From the NCBI GenBank assembly GCA_023055355.1, contig JALJCS010000004.1, positions 33,784,244 to 33,848,243 on the forward strand: 64,000 bases of DNA, given 5' to 3'. The notes under the pieces are model-generated. The model was not told where the DNA came from. It did not search any database and saw nothing but the letters and a program-made list of their open reading frames with translations. Below are positions 40,667-55,600 of this stretch, one piece after another. The position numbers were made by a program, and so were the translations under genes. Positions within the stretch are counted from its first letter, which is position 1; every line of letters begins with the position of its first letter. This DNA is from Agelaius tricolor. Its lineage: Eukaryota; Chordata; Aves; Passeriformes; Icteridae.

Positions 40667-43600
40667 TCACACCAACCCCATCTTCCTCTGAAGAAGTGCA
40701 CTTTGCTCTTGACTGCTCAGGGCTTGATAACTGGCAAGCTCCAATGTGAAGGTGGCTGAGCCCGACGTTAGAGAACGCAAAACTGTTGAGTAGCCCTGGA
40801 CAAAATGGAGAATGCATGTCACTCAGGTTAGGATAAGGGCAAGATAAGTTAGCACAGGAAGCTGCTTAGACCACAGAGAGAGTAAAAAAGAGTGTCAGAA
40901 GTATACTGCAGTGTACTAGTAAGTTAACTTTCCAATATTACTATATTAGAATTGCAACACATGCATGAGTCAATAATAATCTTTTTTAAAAACTGTTCTC
41001 CATAAAACCTGTTTTAGTAGTATTTACTAGTTCTCTAGCTTACAGCTGAATACATGCTGGTTTAGCAATCTGAATTTGGCATAAAAAACAGCTACTCAAT
41101 TTGAGGACACTTCCTTCTGACCTTCAATAATTAAAATACAATTTAAAAAATCCATTCTAAATTTACTTATCCATAACTAAGGAAAAGTAAACTGAAGCCA
41201 AATATGTTAAAGCATATAAAAAAGATCGGTTTTATCATTGGTAAGGTAATCACATACCATCATTTCTGCTAGTGGAACAGCAGCAACCACAACTCTGTTG
41301 TCTTGACGAGACAGGATTTCCTGAATATTACCTCTCCGCTGTGCAAGATCAGCAAGTGCTGCACTGAGATGATCTTCACTTACTGTGATTTCTAGGTTCA
41401 TCAGGGGCTCCAGTATTTGTATACCAGCTTTCTTTAAAGCCTATGTGGAAAGGAAGGAAGTTATGCTGATGTACTCTATGGGCTTTTTTAAATAAAATTG
41501 ACATAAGTACTTGTATCACTGAAGCTGACTCAAACTCTCTACTTGCAAAAGCTGTAAATTCCCCAGCAAGGGCATTAGGAGAGCATGCAAAGAGGAAAAG
41601 TGACCAGATATTGATACACATGTATTCTCCCAGCAGTAGATCACGCTACTGTGTTCAGAGAAGCTCACAGTTTCACTGTACCTTTTGCAAGCAACGGGAG
41701 ACACAGGCTGATACCATTGTGTGCGAGGTGTCTGGGTGCACTGTCAGTGATTGCACTGTCACATCTATATCTTGAACTGGGAATCCAAGCAGAGGTCCTG
41801 GGTAGGGCCATGAAGAAGAGATAAATGGGAAAAAAAACAAACAAGCTCATTTGTTTTCAGAACATTAGGACATGTGCAAAAATTTTTCAGAATTAACTGG
41901 AAGTTTCTCACTTTCCTCTTTGCTCTTTCCTTTCCTGTCCTCTCCCAGGGGTGTGGCTACTGGTCATGTTCCTGATTTAGAGGTTTTGTCATTGCCTAAC
42001 TTTACCAAAAGAGACAAAGGAATGCAGCCTCATACTTTCTTAACTCTCTCTACCAAAAGCACAGATAATTTTCAGAACCTCCTGATATATACTCATCCAG
42101 ACAACCATTACCAAAAAGTTATTTTTAAATACATTATACTTTCTAAAACAAGTCTCTTTTACAAGACATCATTTGAGAAAGCAGGTAAAACTTTTGTTTA
42201 ACCAGAAGACAGAATATTTTCTGTATTTTCTGCAATGCCTGATACTAACACATAACCAAAACTCTAGGGGTAATTCAATTCCATAAACTAGTGTCCTAAG
42301 GCAGATTACCTCCAACCCAGGACTCTCAACTAGACCAAACTGTCTTAGACTACATATGAGGCTTGAAACACATCTGAGAAAAGAAACACTACTTTTTTTA
42401 AATGAAGAACATGGCCAGGTATTTTTATTTTTTTAAAGCACTTAATGGCATCAATTTTAGGCTGGAGACAGCACAGTTCTGAAGTTTCTTCAAGAAGTGT
42501 AAAGAAAGCACATGGTTAAGACATTCTACAGCCAAAGATAGGAGATGCTTTCGAGTTCCACAGAACAAATATGAAAAATCACTTCATGCTGGTTCTTAAA
42601 ATCTCCTTTGTTAATCCGCAACCTACTGATATTACTGTCCACAAGTTATTTTTGTCCACAAGTTACATAAGACTTCCTATTTTTAATTAAAAGTCAGGGA
42701 CACTTTTAATTTATTCAAGGGCACTTTAATCCTTTAGAAAACACACTTTCCAATTAGGTAAGGCTTTTTGCTGAAAACTCATGGATTTAGCATATTTGAA
42801 AATTAAAAAAATGCATTAGTATTGTAACTGTAATAGAAGTGTAATACATGTTGGCCTATGAAACCATTTCTGTTTTATCACTATGGTTTACATGATGTCA
42901 TGAAGTAAATGTCTTATCTCTTACACCACATTAAAAAAATAAACCAAAAGAACTCCAAGCTCACTGTTGAGTGACTGAGAAGACAACAACCTTGAAAGCA
43001 AACCAAAGGCAAACTGATTTCCATTCCAGGCAAAGAGAAAAAGACATTTGGCAATTTTTGTAGTAGAATTTTTTGTAGTTTTTGTAATTTTCCTTTGTAC
43101 CTTACATATACATTAGTTGTACGTTTATGTACTATCTTTTTTTCAAGCTACCAAGCAGTTTTGCCTTCCAGAAAATGGATTCTTACAAAAATATTAGACC
43201 AGTATAGCTGACATAACATTTCCTTTACCTTGAATGCATGAATTTGTGATTCCATTTTCTATAGCTCCTTGGAGTTCTTTGGGCAGTACTTCACTGACAT
43301 TCTCAGCATAGCTGATGATGGGTTTTGTTGCTGCCCCTTCTCCTGACGTGGGCCTCACCTCTATCTCTGCAGTTACACAGTGTCGTTTATCACCTACTGT
43401 TTTGTCCAATATATCTGCAGGGGGAGGAAAAAATAATACATAAAATTCATCTGAAAGCTACTCATATATCATTTAAAGTAAATCAAGCTACACAGCCAGA
43501 AACAAGATGTGCCTTGCATTCACTCATTTTACCTGTAGCTTGGGCAGCATTTAAGATGGTTTCTCGGTATGCTATTTGAAGAGGTCCCAAGTAAGTCTCA

Positions 43601-46600
43601 ATTCCATATTCACGTTTGATTCGGTCATGAATAATTTCTATGTGTAGCTCTCCCATGCCACAGAGGATAGTCTGGTGAGAAGATAATTAAGAGGGAAGTG
43701 GAAAAACATGCAAAATTCAGGTTTTAATACAAATTCTTTAAGCAATGACTTGCATGCTTCAAATTGTCTCTGAAAAATGCTTCTAATTCAAATGCTTCTA
43801 ATTCAAAGGACCCTTAGAATTTGAAGTATTATGGCTCTAAGTCATCTAACATAAACACCGTTTAAGTGAGAGTGTTGTTACCAGTACTGTGCTCATCATA
43901 AAAAAGATAATCTTACCTAACCTTAAAGACTATGTAATTCAAACCTTTTTAAATACAGAATTGTCAAAAACATGCAGAGCATGGGCTGACTTCCTCTGTT
44001 CTGTAAAGCACAAGTGACAAGGCTCTATTTTAGTTTCATACACATATCATAGGAACATTCAGAGAGTTCTTTTTAATCAAGAACACATCAATATGCAAAT
44101 GAACTAACTAAACTGTGGTCTTAATGTTCTAAAATAATGTTATAAGATGAGCAATAGAAGATTCATCTTACTTGTCCTGTGTCAGGATCTGGCTTCACTT
44201 TTAAACTGGGATCTTCACGCTGAAGGCAGCTCAATGCATTATCCAAGTCTGTACAGAAATATCAAACATTTTATCTGAAGCAAATTCAGTAATCTGAAGA
44301 TCAGAGTTAGTGCCTAAATATCACTTTCCTCAAAACAAGCAAAAGAATCCTTGAGGAGCATAGATTTTGACAAAAAAATTCAGGTCAAATTACAAGTAAC
44401 CAGCAACTTCTGATTTTATCCCACAGATTAACTGTGCTAAAAAGTGCTTGAATTTAATTATTATACATGCTATTTTCAGAGTGATATTTTGTGTTTCTAT
44501 GAAGACAGACTGGAACCAACAAATTACTAATGAAGCCAGTAAATAACTGATAAGAGAAATGTCAACTGTTACATGATTTACCTAAGTACTTCAAGATAAC
44601 ATGAAATGGCCCAAATGAAAATGTAAATCACTTTTTATACATAGTTTTGGGTTTTTTTCTGATTCCGCATTATCTTAACTGTTGAGGAAAGCAGCAGATG
44701 ATGAATCAAGAGCCAAGACTGTATCCACCATACCTTACAGTCTTTGGGGGGAAAAGCCACAAAAGTAAACAAACAAAAGCAAACTAAAACATCCAAACAC
44801 TACAAAATCAGTAACACCTTATAACCCAGTGGCTCAGCCTGCAGACATGTTGCTCCAAATCTGTTTTCTACCTCACTCCATTCTGTAACAGTACACTGGT
44901 ACTTCCCCTCCTCCTCTTCACCCCCAAACAAGCTCAGCTTTGTTAGAACAAAGATACAGAATTTAAAGGGTATTTCCAAAAAGAGTCATATCACCAAGCC
45001 ATCTACTGTTGAGAAAACAGTAAGATTACAGGACTGTAAGGATGCAAAGATGAACCCTAACTAGACACAGAGAATTCTTGGTATACGAAGACTTTATAGA
45101 GTAAAACTCAAGAGTGCCAGCTGAAAAAAACCCCACATTTTAAGGCTATTTGTACTCGAGACACTATGTTCAGCCCACCACTGTAACTGCAGCAAAACTC
45201 AGAATAAGTATCCTTCTATTTCTAAATGAAGAACTACTACTTTTCTAGACACAAAAACTAGAAAAGTAGTAGTACCACTACTGCTTGATGCAGTTATAGC
45301 AAAGGATATGGACAATCATGATCTGAAGTATACCCTCAGTATAAAAAACACCAGAAAGAACCATACTAGATCAATGGGCTGTTAAGTCTGTTAAGTCATC
45401 CAGTTAGGTGGCTGCATTGTACCTTGTTGTCTGGCCATTGAAGGCGGTTCAATGGTACAGAAGAAGACAGGCTCAGGGATCTCAACACCTGCCAGCAGAA
45501 GACTGTCTACACCACTACCAGACCTCTTCTTTTCCCCAGCATCCCTTCCAGCTCGGCGTGCTGCAGCAACAGCTGAAGCCTTTGATGACACTATGGTATC
45601 TCCAGTGGCACTCTAGAGATCAACAAAGGAAGTGATGTGAAAAAAAAACCAACCCCAAATTCAAAATGTATGCTAAAGCTGGTTACATTTTAGAAAATCT
45701 GTGTAAATGAGATTCATGAAGCAAGCACAAAATACATTTATTTGAACTTGAAACTGTTCCTTTTGGGTAACTGATTCAGACCAACATTCCCCTTCCCCAC
45801 AGGAGGTCTCTTTGTGATATTACACTGTATTTTAAGAGTTACAGTATTAATACGAGCCCAACCCTAACAAAATACACCTTCAGCTATCAGTCCTTTCCCA
45901 TCAGCACTGCAGTTTCCAGGTCAATTATTGATATTTGTAGATTGTGGTATTTAATTTTAGGAGGAAGTACATCTAAATGTACTTCAAATAAAGCAAGTTT
46001 ACATACGTCACCATAATCAAGAATATCAGAGATATGATATCATAGAAGTAGGAAGCACACTAGTGAAACAAGCTCCTTTACAGTATCCGTATTCTTCATT
46101 ACCTGTTTTAACCCAACAGTGAGAGCAATGTTGCCAGGCATTAGTGATGGTATTTCAATTTGCTGATCAGCAAAAGGCAGGAGCAGCCGGCTCATTCTCT
46201 CCCTGAAAATTAAATTCTCTGTTACTCAGGACTTTAACAGGCATTCCAATACTACATAGAACCACACCTCTATCTTACTCACGTGCAACTTTTGTTAATA
46301 TTATATACAGCTGACTGAGGTTTCAGTGAACCTGAGTAAACGCGAACAAAAACTAGTGGTCCACGACATTTATCATGAAGAACTTTGAATGCCAGGGCAC
46401 ACAGGTCATCCTTGTACCACTGTCTGCAAAATAAAAAGCACAACAAAAAGCATACTTGTAGGATTAATCTGCTCACATGCACTTTTACCTAAACTTTCAC
46501 TCATTTAAGAGGTGATATGCTTCTTACTGCAATGTTAGTGGAGGCAGATTTTCAAAAACTGTAATTTGTACCAAAAAATAATAATCTAAGCAGTTCCACC

Positions 46601-49600
46601 TCCAATAGGATATGTTATGTAAGATGTTATGTGATTCAGACAATACTAAACAGGATTACTAGATCACATTTTTGTGAAATGACAATGTCCTCAGATTAAA
46701 AAAAGACTAAAGAACTCTAAAGTGCAAGTTTGACAGTTGGAGATAAATGCATCCAATTCCAGTAGAACTGAACAAAGCAGGTTCAGTACTCAAGTGTATT
46801 TTTCTGTCTACACATCTCTACTATTATTTAATACCTAAAGACAGTAAATATTTTTTAAAAATATGAATGCTTTGTTAATATATTTCATTTTCTCCTTTTG
46901 TGCTTTCCTACTTATCTTTCCTTCTTTTTTTCTGAATCTCCTTTTCTACCTGTACTTACAGAAACTCATATGAACGCTCATTAGGTGCGGGCAGGTACAA
47001 AGTAATAGCATCCAGTAATGGCTGCACCCCTTTGTTCTTCAGCGCACTGCCACAGAGCACAGGGACAGCCTTCTGAGCTAGCGTGATTCTGCGGATAGCA
47101 GACTGCAGCTGCAAAAAACCAGTTATTTTCTGTTACTACGTGATCTACAATTTAGTTGCACTCCAGCTATTAGATACTGCTAACTAATCTCCAAAAATCT
47201 AAAAAGTATGTTTGTAAATACAACATCACTCATCCAAAATCCTTTCACTGCTTTTAGCAAGCTCCAAACCATAAACCCAAACATTTAGATGCTAAAACAG
47301 AAGACACTGGTTTTAAGATTTCTAAACATTTCACACAAATCTGCTGCTGTTCTTGTTATAACAATCCTTTGAATTCAGTATGTTGTAACTTACTGCTTTC
47401 AACATGCAGTGTCTAAAGATCCAACCATTTCAAAGTAGCTGAGATGCTATTTTTGTTAGTGAGAATCAGCAGCTCAGTCACAAACTGCACTGAGTCTACC
47501 TGAAAGTTCCATTCACCTTTCCCTAAACCTTTTTGTAGCAGTCTAACTTTCAAAAAAAACCCCACCTTCCTAAATAAATGTACCCAACTTTTAAAATAAA
47601 GCCTAGCATGCCTAAGAATCCTAAAATAGCATATCTTTATAAAATTCCTACTAACTCTGAATATATTGTTCTACATCCACACTACTGTTAATATACTGCG
47701 TAAGATGGTATGATCTCATTTTATTGAAAAATCTGCAAAATCATAATTTGCATGTGTTAAAGGAAGAATAACCCAAACCCTTGCAACAAGAACTAGTAAA
47801 CACTTGTAAATGTAAAAAAATACCTTGTCAGCTGGTATTAAGTCAAAATTTTCACTATTTTCTCCTAGAACCAGCTCAGCAAATTCATCATCCAGATCTG
47901 CAACCTTCAACAGAATAGTTCTTTATTATTTGGCATACAGCAGTTTCACAGAAAAGTTACATATCTAACTTACTTAGAATATATAGCTAAACAGAGCAGA
48001 AACAAAGCCTTTAAAGACATCAGCAATTATAAACTCAGATCATATAAAATTATGGAAATGAAGGCTTCAAGAAAGGATGGAGGAAAAAAACCCAGGGAAG
48101 TCTGAAGTAAGCAGCAAGCAACCTTTACAAGCCAACAGATACTGAGCGAGAAGAAACAGACAAGCATCATGGCATTTTGGCCTTCTTCATGCCAAGGGTT
48201 TGTAGGTCCAAGAACATGTCTCTGATTTTAAATTGTACCAGTTAGCTTGACATGTAAATTAACTCCTTAAACATCTAACATACATCCCTGCACTGTCACA
48301 GGTTCAGGACACCCAAGCACAGGAAAGCACTTTGCCCTCTCTATTGGCTACACACCAATTGGCCAAATTCTGAAATAAGCAATTAGAAGTCTTATCAAGT
48401 TAACAGTTAAAACATGAGAGATAAAGGAAATAGTTCATTTAATTAAGTGAAAGTAACGTGTGCAAAATGGCCAGTATTCAAAATGCTACAGTTTACAGGG
48501 TTTTGATAAGGAGTATTAACAGCATAGAAAGCATTTCAAAAATGTTTTACAAATACAGGGTTATCTCAATTATCTCACTTCTGGTACACCCCTTCCTCCT
48601 TCAGGAAGGGCCCAGAAAACAAAGGGGAAAAAAACCAACACTGTTCTTACAAATCTTTCTACCTGACAACACATTTCTTAAGAAAAAAGGCTGGGTATTA
48701 ACACTGCCATTTCAAAACCTACTAAGTTTGAAAACCAGATTGTGTATATGTTCTACTGAACTCAGAGCAATATAAAAAAGATCTCTCCAATTTCAAAGGA
48801 AACAGAGCTACCATAATCTGTTTATGCACTTGCACAATGTTATTCAAAGTTGTGTGGAAGGCAGCCCTTCCAACAAAAAGGATCGATTTATAATCGGATT
48901 GAGCTGCTTCTAATACAGCATTTAGTGCCATTTTGACCAGGCTGCAACATCCCATCCAGCTTTTAGCTGTCATTTCAGAAGAGTATGGATACCCTGCAGG
49001 TTTCAAGTCATATCTGTCACATTTCATGTCAATGTACCAAATATATTTTGGCATCTAAGACAGTACAAACACTGTCTGCTTTTAGCTTCCCCAGCACAAA
49101 AGAGACAGACAAATTGTAGGAACTCAATTGCAAAACCACTAATGGGGCTGGAGCGCAGCTGGAGGCCCAGAGCAATGGGTTTGTCTGGCTTGGAAACGCT
49201 AGATCAGGATGCAAATACTGTTTCTTACTATTTGAACTAGCAGTAGTGGCCCTGCTTCAGGGAAAACAGAACCAGATTCTCCTCAGAGGTACACAAGGAA
49301 AGCACCAGCCTGGCAGTTCAAGCTTGCACCCCAGTAAAATCCCACTGGACATAAAGAAATTATGATCAAGCACTGGAACAGGCTGTCTACAGAGAATCAT
49401 CATCCTTGGACTTGAAAACTCAACTGAACAAGCCTGAACAAGTCGACCTAATGCTTTAAGCTGATCACTTAACCAGACGCCTCCAGAGGTCTCTTTCAGC
49501 CTACTTTTCCTACTGCTCTGAGTAATGAGTTTAAATATATTATGTATTTACTTTAGAACTTTACTTGTTCTATTAAGGTATTTCTTGCATCCTGGACTTC

Positions 49601-52600
49601 TTGGAACAGGTTTGGATCATCAGTCTCCAGCAGCAGTTTTCGCTCAAAATTTTTTCCATCATCCACATCAGAAGTAGGTTTCCAAATTATTTGCTCCTTA
49701 GTCACAACATCAACCAGTCCTCTGAAGGTCTTGGCTTCCCCAATAGGCAACTGCAAATCAGAGACTTTGTCTTAGACAGATGCAAAAAAAATTAAGAAAG
49801 TAGTTCCATTCAAAAGAAATGAAACAAGCATTTAATTTCTAAGCTTACCTGTAACAGTAAGGGTTTTGTCTTCAACTTTTGTTTGATGCTCTCGACAGCA
49901 TATGTAAAACTACAGAAAAGATACTAAGTTAAACAAAACTTTATGATATTAGTATGATAGGCTCACCATTCCCTATTTACTGCAAAAATTACTCCTACAA
50001 TTATACAAAAATATGCATTTCCATAACCAAAGAAGTATACAGTATTAACATAATTGGGTTGCTCTATGCTTAACAGAAAATGCTAGACATTCTCTTATGA
50101 GCTTCTTAACAATTATTAAAATAACTGCCTGAATACCTTGCCCTGTTTTTGTCCATCTTGTTTAAAAAGCAAATTCGTGGAATCTGGTGTTTGTCCGCTT
50201 GTCTCCAGACTGTCAGAGTTTGTGCCTAAAAGCAAAACACAAAATGGAAACATTAGTGTCAACAGCTGCACTACATGCTCCCCAATACCACTGAAGGTCT
50301 GAGTTGAGAGTAGAGAAGTGAACTGTGCTGTGTATTGTGACAATCCCATATCTAGCTTAACAGATGAACTCCAAAAGCAGCTTTATCTTATCTTGTCTCT
50401 CAGCTGTTGTCATTTCCTTTTCTGCACTAAAGGCATGCAGGCATAGTGGCAAGGGAATGTGAAGAGAAACTAAGCATTATGGGGGGCATATATGGGGAAA
50501 ACTCTGTAATGTAGTGACTTTATGTTTTATTGCCAAATTACTTAGGCACACACAGGCAAGCATTTCTGTGGCAACACATACAACACTAAAAACTACTGTG
50601 GTTTTAACAGTAATTTGTGCACTGCTGAGACCTTTATCATATGTATTTTTATTTGAAAATTAAAACAGGTATATAGAAAAATCAGTTCAGATTCAGTAAT
50701 AGACTCTTGCCACTACAAGGAATAATGCAGGAATTTGCTACAGAGTTTTAGAAAAAAACAAGAAGTTCTAATTGCTTTGTTTTTGAGGGTGGAAGCTATT
50801 ACTCAGTTCAGGTTCATATTTAGTGGCACCTACATGTTTTCCAGTAGGAAGTTAAATAATGTGACTTACAGTGATTAAGAATTCACTCATCCCTCATCCA
50901 GGAAAAACCTATGTCCCATGCAAGAGGGACTTCACATGTAACTTTTCTACAGGATTGAACTACTTAAACATCTTATGCTGTAAAAAGTCCAGTTCTAGCT
51001 TGCCTCCACCTTTTCTGCACTCTGTTAAAAGGGCCACTGGGGAGGCAGAAAACCTCCTTGAAAATTATCTGTTTTCTACATGAAATGTGAAAATGAGAAA
51101 TTGGCCTAGATTAATTTCATTCAATTTGTGGAGCTAGTCAGAAGCATTCACCTCAATCAACAGTTGTAAAAGACAGCAACAAAATAACAAAACCATTCCA
51201 AACTTTTAATGATAATCACACTTGCTGTTCATTACCATGGAAATTCCTGTGCACCACATGACTTAAAATTAAATGCTCAGTTTCCTGAAGCTGAGTTTTT
51301 ATAAAAGCATTGAGAGAGTTAATACAGAGAAAAATCTCTGTACACTATTTCTGCCTGATTAAAGTCATTAAACAGTGCAGGAGTGTTTAATGACGAGTGA
51401 CTGGAGGTAAAATCAGAGAAAACTGGGAAGGCACATTCACCCTCTAAGAGAATTTGTAACTGTGGAAACTACAGGGTGAGATGCAGTTGCTATTCCCCAG
51501 ACAGGATGGGGTCAGCATGCCTGACTTCCTACACAATACATGCTGAGCAGAGTGAAGACACTGTGTCCAGGTTCTGTTTAAATCCTTGCAAGAGGGGGAA
51601 CTCAGTGGTACCTTGTGGCTAGTAAGTCACATAGCAGCTGTCAACCAAGGGAGAAAAAAAATAAGAACCGGGAACCATGGCAAGATCACAGACCTTTAAT
51701 TAAGATCTTTAATTTCTTAAAGATACACCTCCATCTTAAAGGTGACCTTAGATGTAACACTACTATTACCCAGCTAGAAGGTACGACCACCCCCACTGAA
51801 CATGACGCATGACTACAGTCACTGAAGCTCCACCTAGACACAAAAATAGTATTAAAGTAAATTAAAAATGGAGAGAAGTTGGCTCCTGGGAACTTCTGGG
51901 ATCAGAAAACAGGCTGAACTTGTCTTCATTCCTACAGCGACATCTATTGGGTAAGAACCATACTCTATTCATGATGAATGACTACCTCAAGCTAGCTTTG
52001 GTTAAGGATTGGAGCTGGTTAGCATATTGCTTTGAAGGCACTTTTGCAACCAAATGCTATCACCAGAAGTCTTCAAACCTTAACCAGTCACAGAATTCAA
52101 TTACATCAATGAGGAGTGCTATTCCATAAACTGTTAAGTCTTAGTCCTTTAAGGGTGCTAACAGTTGCTAGCAGAAGGCAACATACTGCACTGTGAAGGT
52201 CCAGGGTCTCTCTTAACCTGCTGGCATGTCTCCCTGGATCTTTCCTGAGGCACCAACAGACCAATTAAGGACCCCTTAGGAGGATGTCTTTCTGTTTGCA
52301 GATGACCCTGAACAAGGTAGTTGAACCATGCTCTGATCAAGTGGATTGTTCACTGAAGGGTCATATGCACTCTTGGGTCCCCATAACAGAACACTGAGAG
52401 ACTGAATTGGTCACGAGAATTTCATCTTTCCTGGGGAACTGAAAGACTAATCAAACACAAAGGGTTTGAGAAAATCTCTCCCCTTTACCAGACAGACTGC
52501 ACACACACACACAAAAAATATAACAGCTGATTTTACCTCAACACCAGCTGAAGCATCAAATACCGCTACTGCTCCATCTAGGACTCTCAAACAACGCTCA

Positions 52601-55600
52601 ACTTCCACTGTAAAGTCCACATGGCCTAAAAAACAATCTTCCTTTTATACCATCATAATTGAAACAGGAACCATCAATAGGTCATTACACATTTAAACAA
52701 CATCTTTTTTCTTTTAAATAAAGTCAAAACAACTTTTTCTTTACTTGCAGGGAAATACACCTATCAGTTTTTGAAATAAGCAAGATTATTATAAAGCAAT
52801 CCTAGAACTGAGAACGATTTAATGTGGAAACATCTGAGCTCACTTTATATAAGCTAGGAGTCAGCAAGTAATAATTATCCAAAGCTGAACAGAGCTTAGT
52901 ATAGGTGTTTTTATTGATGCAATTAAACCAATTAAATTTTGCATGACATTTAAGACAAAGACACTCTGCAACACTCCACCTCACCCTCTCTCCCTTAATA
53001 ACATGAGTGCAACTAAAGAACAGTACCAGGGGTGTCAATCAGATTGATTCTGTAGTCCTTCCAGTCAAATGTAACAGCAGCAGACTGAATGGTAATACCA
53101 CGCTCTCGCTCTTGTGCCATAAAATCTGTCACTGTGTCTCCATCATCAACATCTGCAAACAGAAACTAGGACTAGGTAGGTAATCAACTCAAAATCTGAA
53201 ATTGTCTTTGAATACAGATGTCAAGAGAGATGTGGAAATAGTCTCTTTTACATATATATATAGATATACATATATATATGTGTGTGTGTGTGTGTAAGCT
53301 AAGAAAATTAGCCTTTTGGAAACATTACAATGCCGGGTAATTTACCAGGCTCCCTTTCCTAGGAATAAATGCCCTGCAAGTAAAAGACAAGCTATTTCAA
53401 CAACATTTTTGTTGTTCTTAATCCCAGTAGCACCATGAGAATCTTAAAAACTAAACAAAGTCCAAAATCATGAACAAACTACAACTTTAAAAAACCTGGC
53501 TGCACTCACTGTATGGAATGTGACTGACATTTTGAAATTTGGTAATCAAAAGGTAATTAAATCAAAAGTAAAGTACAAGCAAACAAACCACCAAGAAAGA
53601 GGTTGGGTTTTGCTTACTTTTTAATAACAAGAGAAGCAGTTCACATTTTTAAATTAGTGGGATCCCAAGTTCAACTGCTTGACAAGCTGAACATCTTCCA
53701 TCAGTCATATACAGTTGAGAACAGGGTATAAAACTTAAAATGTCAAAATGAAACACAAAAAGAGGTTGCTGTGACCATTTCAATATTGAAGAATTCTATT
53801 AAACTTGCTGTAGCAAAGAAGTCTTTCTGTGTCATGGCTTTCAAAAGAAATGAATACTTTTTCTTACTGTGCCCTCTTCACAGGTCAAAAGAGAACTCAA
53901 CAAACTGCTTTACCAGAATGGCCAATTAGCAAACAGCAAAATAAGGAGATTCTGTAATTAAATGTTAAATAAAACATAATATGCTGAAAGTAAAAGAAAA
54001 ATATCAACCTATGATATCTGAAATCAAAACTACCTTAGTGGAAAAAGGAACATGCATTAAAATTCAATTAAACTGCAGCACAACTTAGGAACAACTGCCT
54101 CCTACATGAGATATTCCATCAGCAACTGTACTGCATGTAATTGTTGACTATAAATTTCTTAAACCTACTGAAATACAAAGAGCATTTCTAACCTCCAAGT
54201 GTTCTTATATATCCAGAATAATACAGCATCCTCTCTGTTGTTGTAGTTTTGCCTGCATCAATGTGGGCCATAATGCCAATGTTTCGGATTCTGCATTAAG
54301 TGAAAACATTGTGGTTAGTGCAGTAATTTTTTAAGCCTGTGATAATTCTTATTTGTATAGTTAATATTCCCTAAGAACAGCACACCAGATTAATAGCATT
54401 GTTTCTCTGCTGCATATCTGATATAGTGTACACTCTTAACACTGAAAAATGTCAGTATTGATATGGTGGATTTTCTTCAAATCAACAGTACTGAACAGTG
54501 TTGCAACAGGTTTGCAAGCTCCAGTTCATGGAAGGCCCCCTCTTCGGATCATGCTCACCCACCTGCCCTCCCAACAAACAGAAACAGCCCCGCCTCTCTC
54601 TTGTCCATCCTAATCCCTGACACCTGGTGCTCTAAACAACCTATAGCACAGATACGCTTTACACCCCAAATATAGCACACCCAAGTTCCCATGAAGCTGT
54701 CCTTGATCCCGTTCAGCCTACTCTTCCTTCCTGAAGTACCTCGCCAGTAGCTTCCAGAACTGCTTTGCTTGTTCTGCACAGCACAGCTTGTGATCAGCCC
54801 CATGTTCACCATTAATGCTGCCTTGACCTCACCCTCAGGTACACACTACCCTTCCAAGGGAACTTCAGCCCTAAGGCACTTTGGCAGCTTAGCCCCTAAT
54901 TGCCTTGCCCTCATGAAACATGCCATGAAAACAAAGCACAGAGCCCTGCCCACCCGCAGCCCTCTAGCTGCCAAGACATCCTTCCCCCTTCTCCATCTCC
55001 CAGCAATACCACGTATTTGGAGCTTCCCTTAACAGTCTGGTTTTGGTTATGATGGTGCAAGCAAAGGACAACACAGGACCTCTGTGCCACCAGCAGGCAC
55101 TCTCTATTAAAATGCCACAAGGGTAAAGGTAAGCAAGTACTAACTTTATATTAAACATGCACATCAGACAGGCAGGGCAACAACCTACAGTGCTTTATCA
55201 CATCAACTGTTCTGACTGAAGTTACATCCCAACAATAAACTAGCTTGATGTACCTGGATATATGAGGATTAATGACAGAATGCAGAGACTTAACATCTCC
55301 TGGAAACAAAAAAAAAAAAAAGAAACAAAACAAAACTTTTCAGACAGAACCCAATATAGAAACATATTTAAGAAAGCTTCTAAAAACCTTATTTAAAAAA
55401 AAGATTCAGAGCCACAAGTCATGACAATCTGTAATCTCTACCACCTCAAATTTTTAAAGATATTAACCTAATTTTAAACAAACCTCTCCACATCTCAAAA
55501 AAAAGAGAAATGGTTGAGAAAACAGCTGTAACTTAGAAAGAACAGAAAAAAGGCAACACAGGAAAGTATCATCATCTTACTCTGCAGAAGCATACCTCAG

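Noticed and set aside
41872..42201. 109-codon plus-strand frame opposite GFM2
   Set aside because: It lies within a GFM2 intron, has no recognisable domain and no exon-like boundaries.
48458..49054. Open frames of 105-110 codons in a GFM2 intron
   Set aside because: Chance frames in AT-rich intron sequence; neither matches a protein family nor the GFM2 frame.
53251..53295. Regular repeat spacing suggesting an array-type element
   Set aside because: It is a simple TA/TG microsatellite without spacers.
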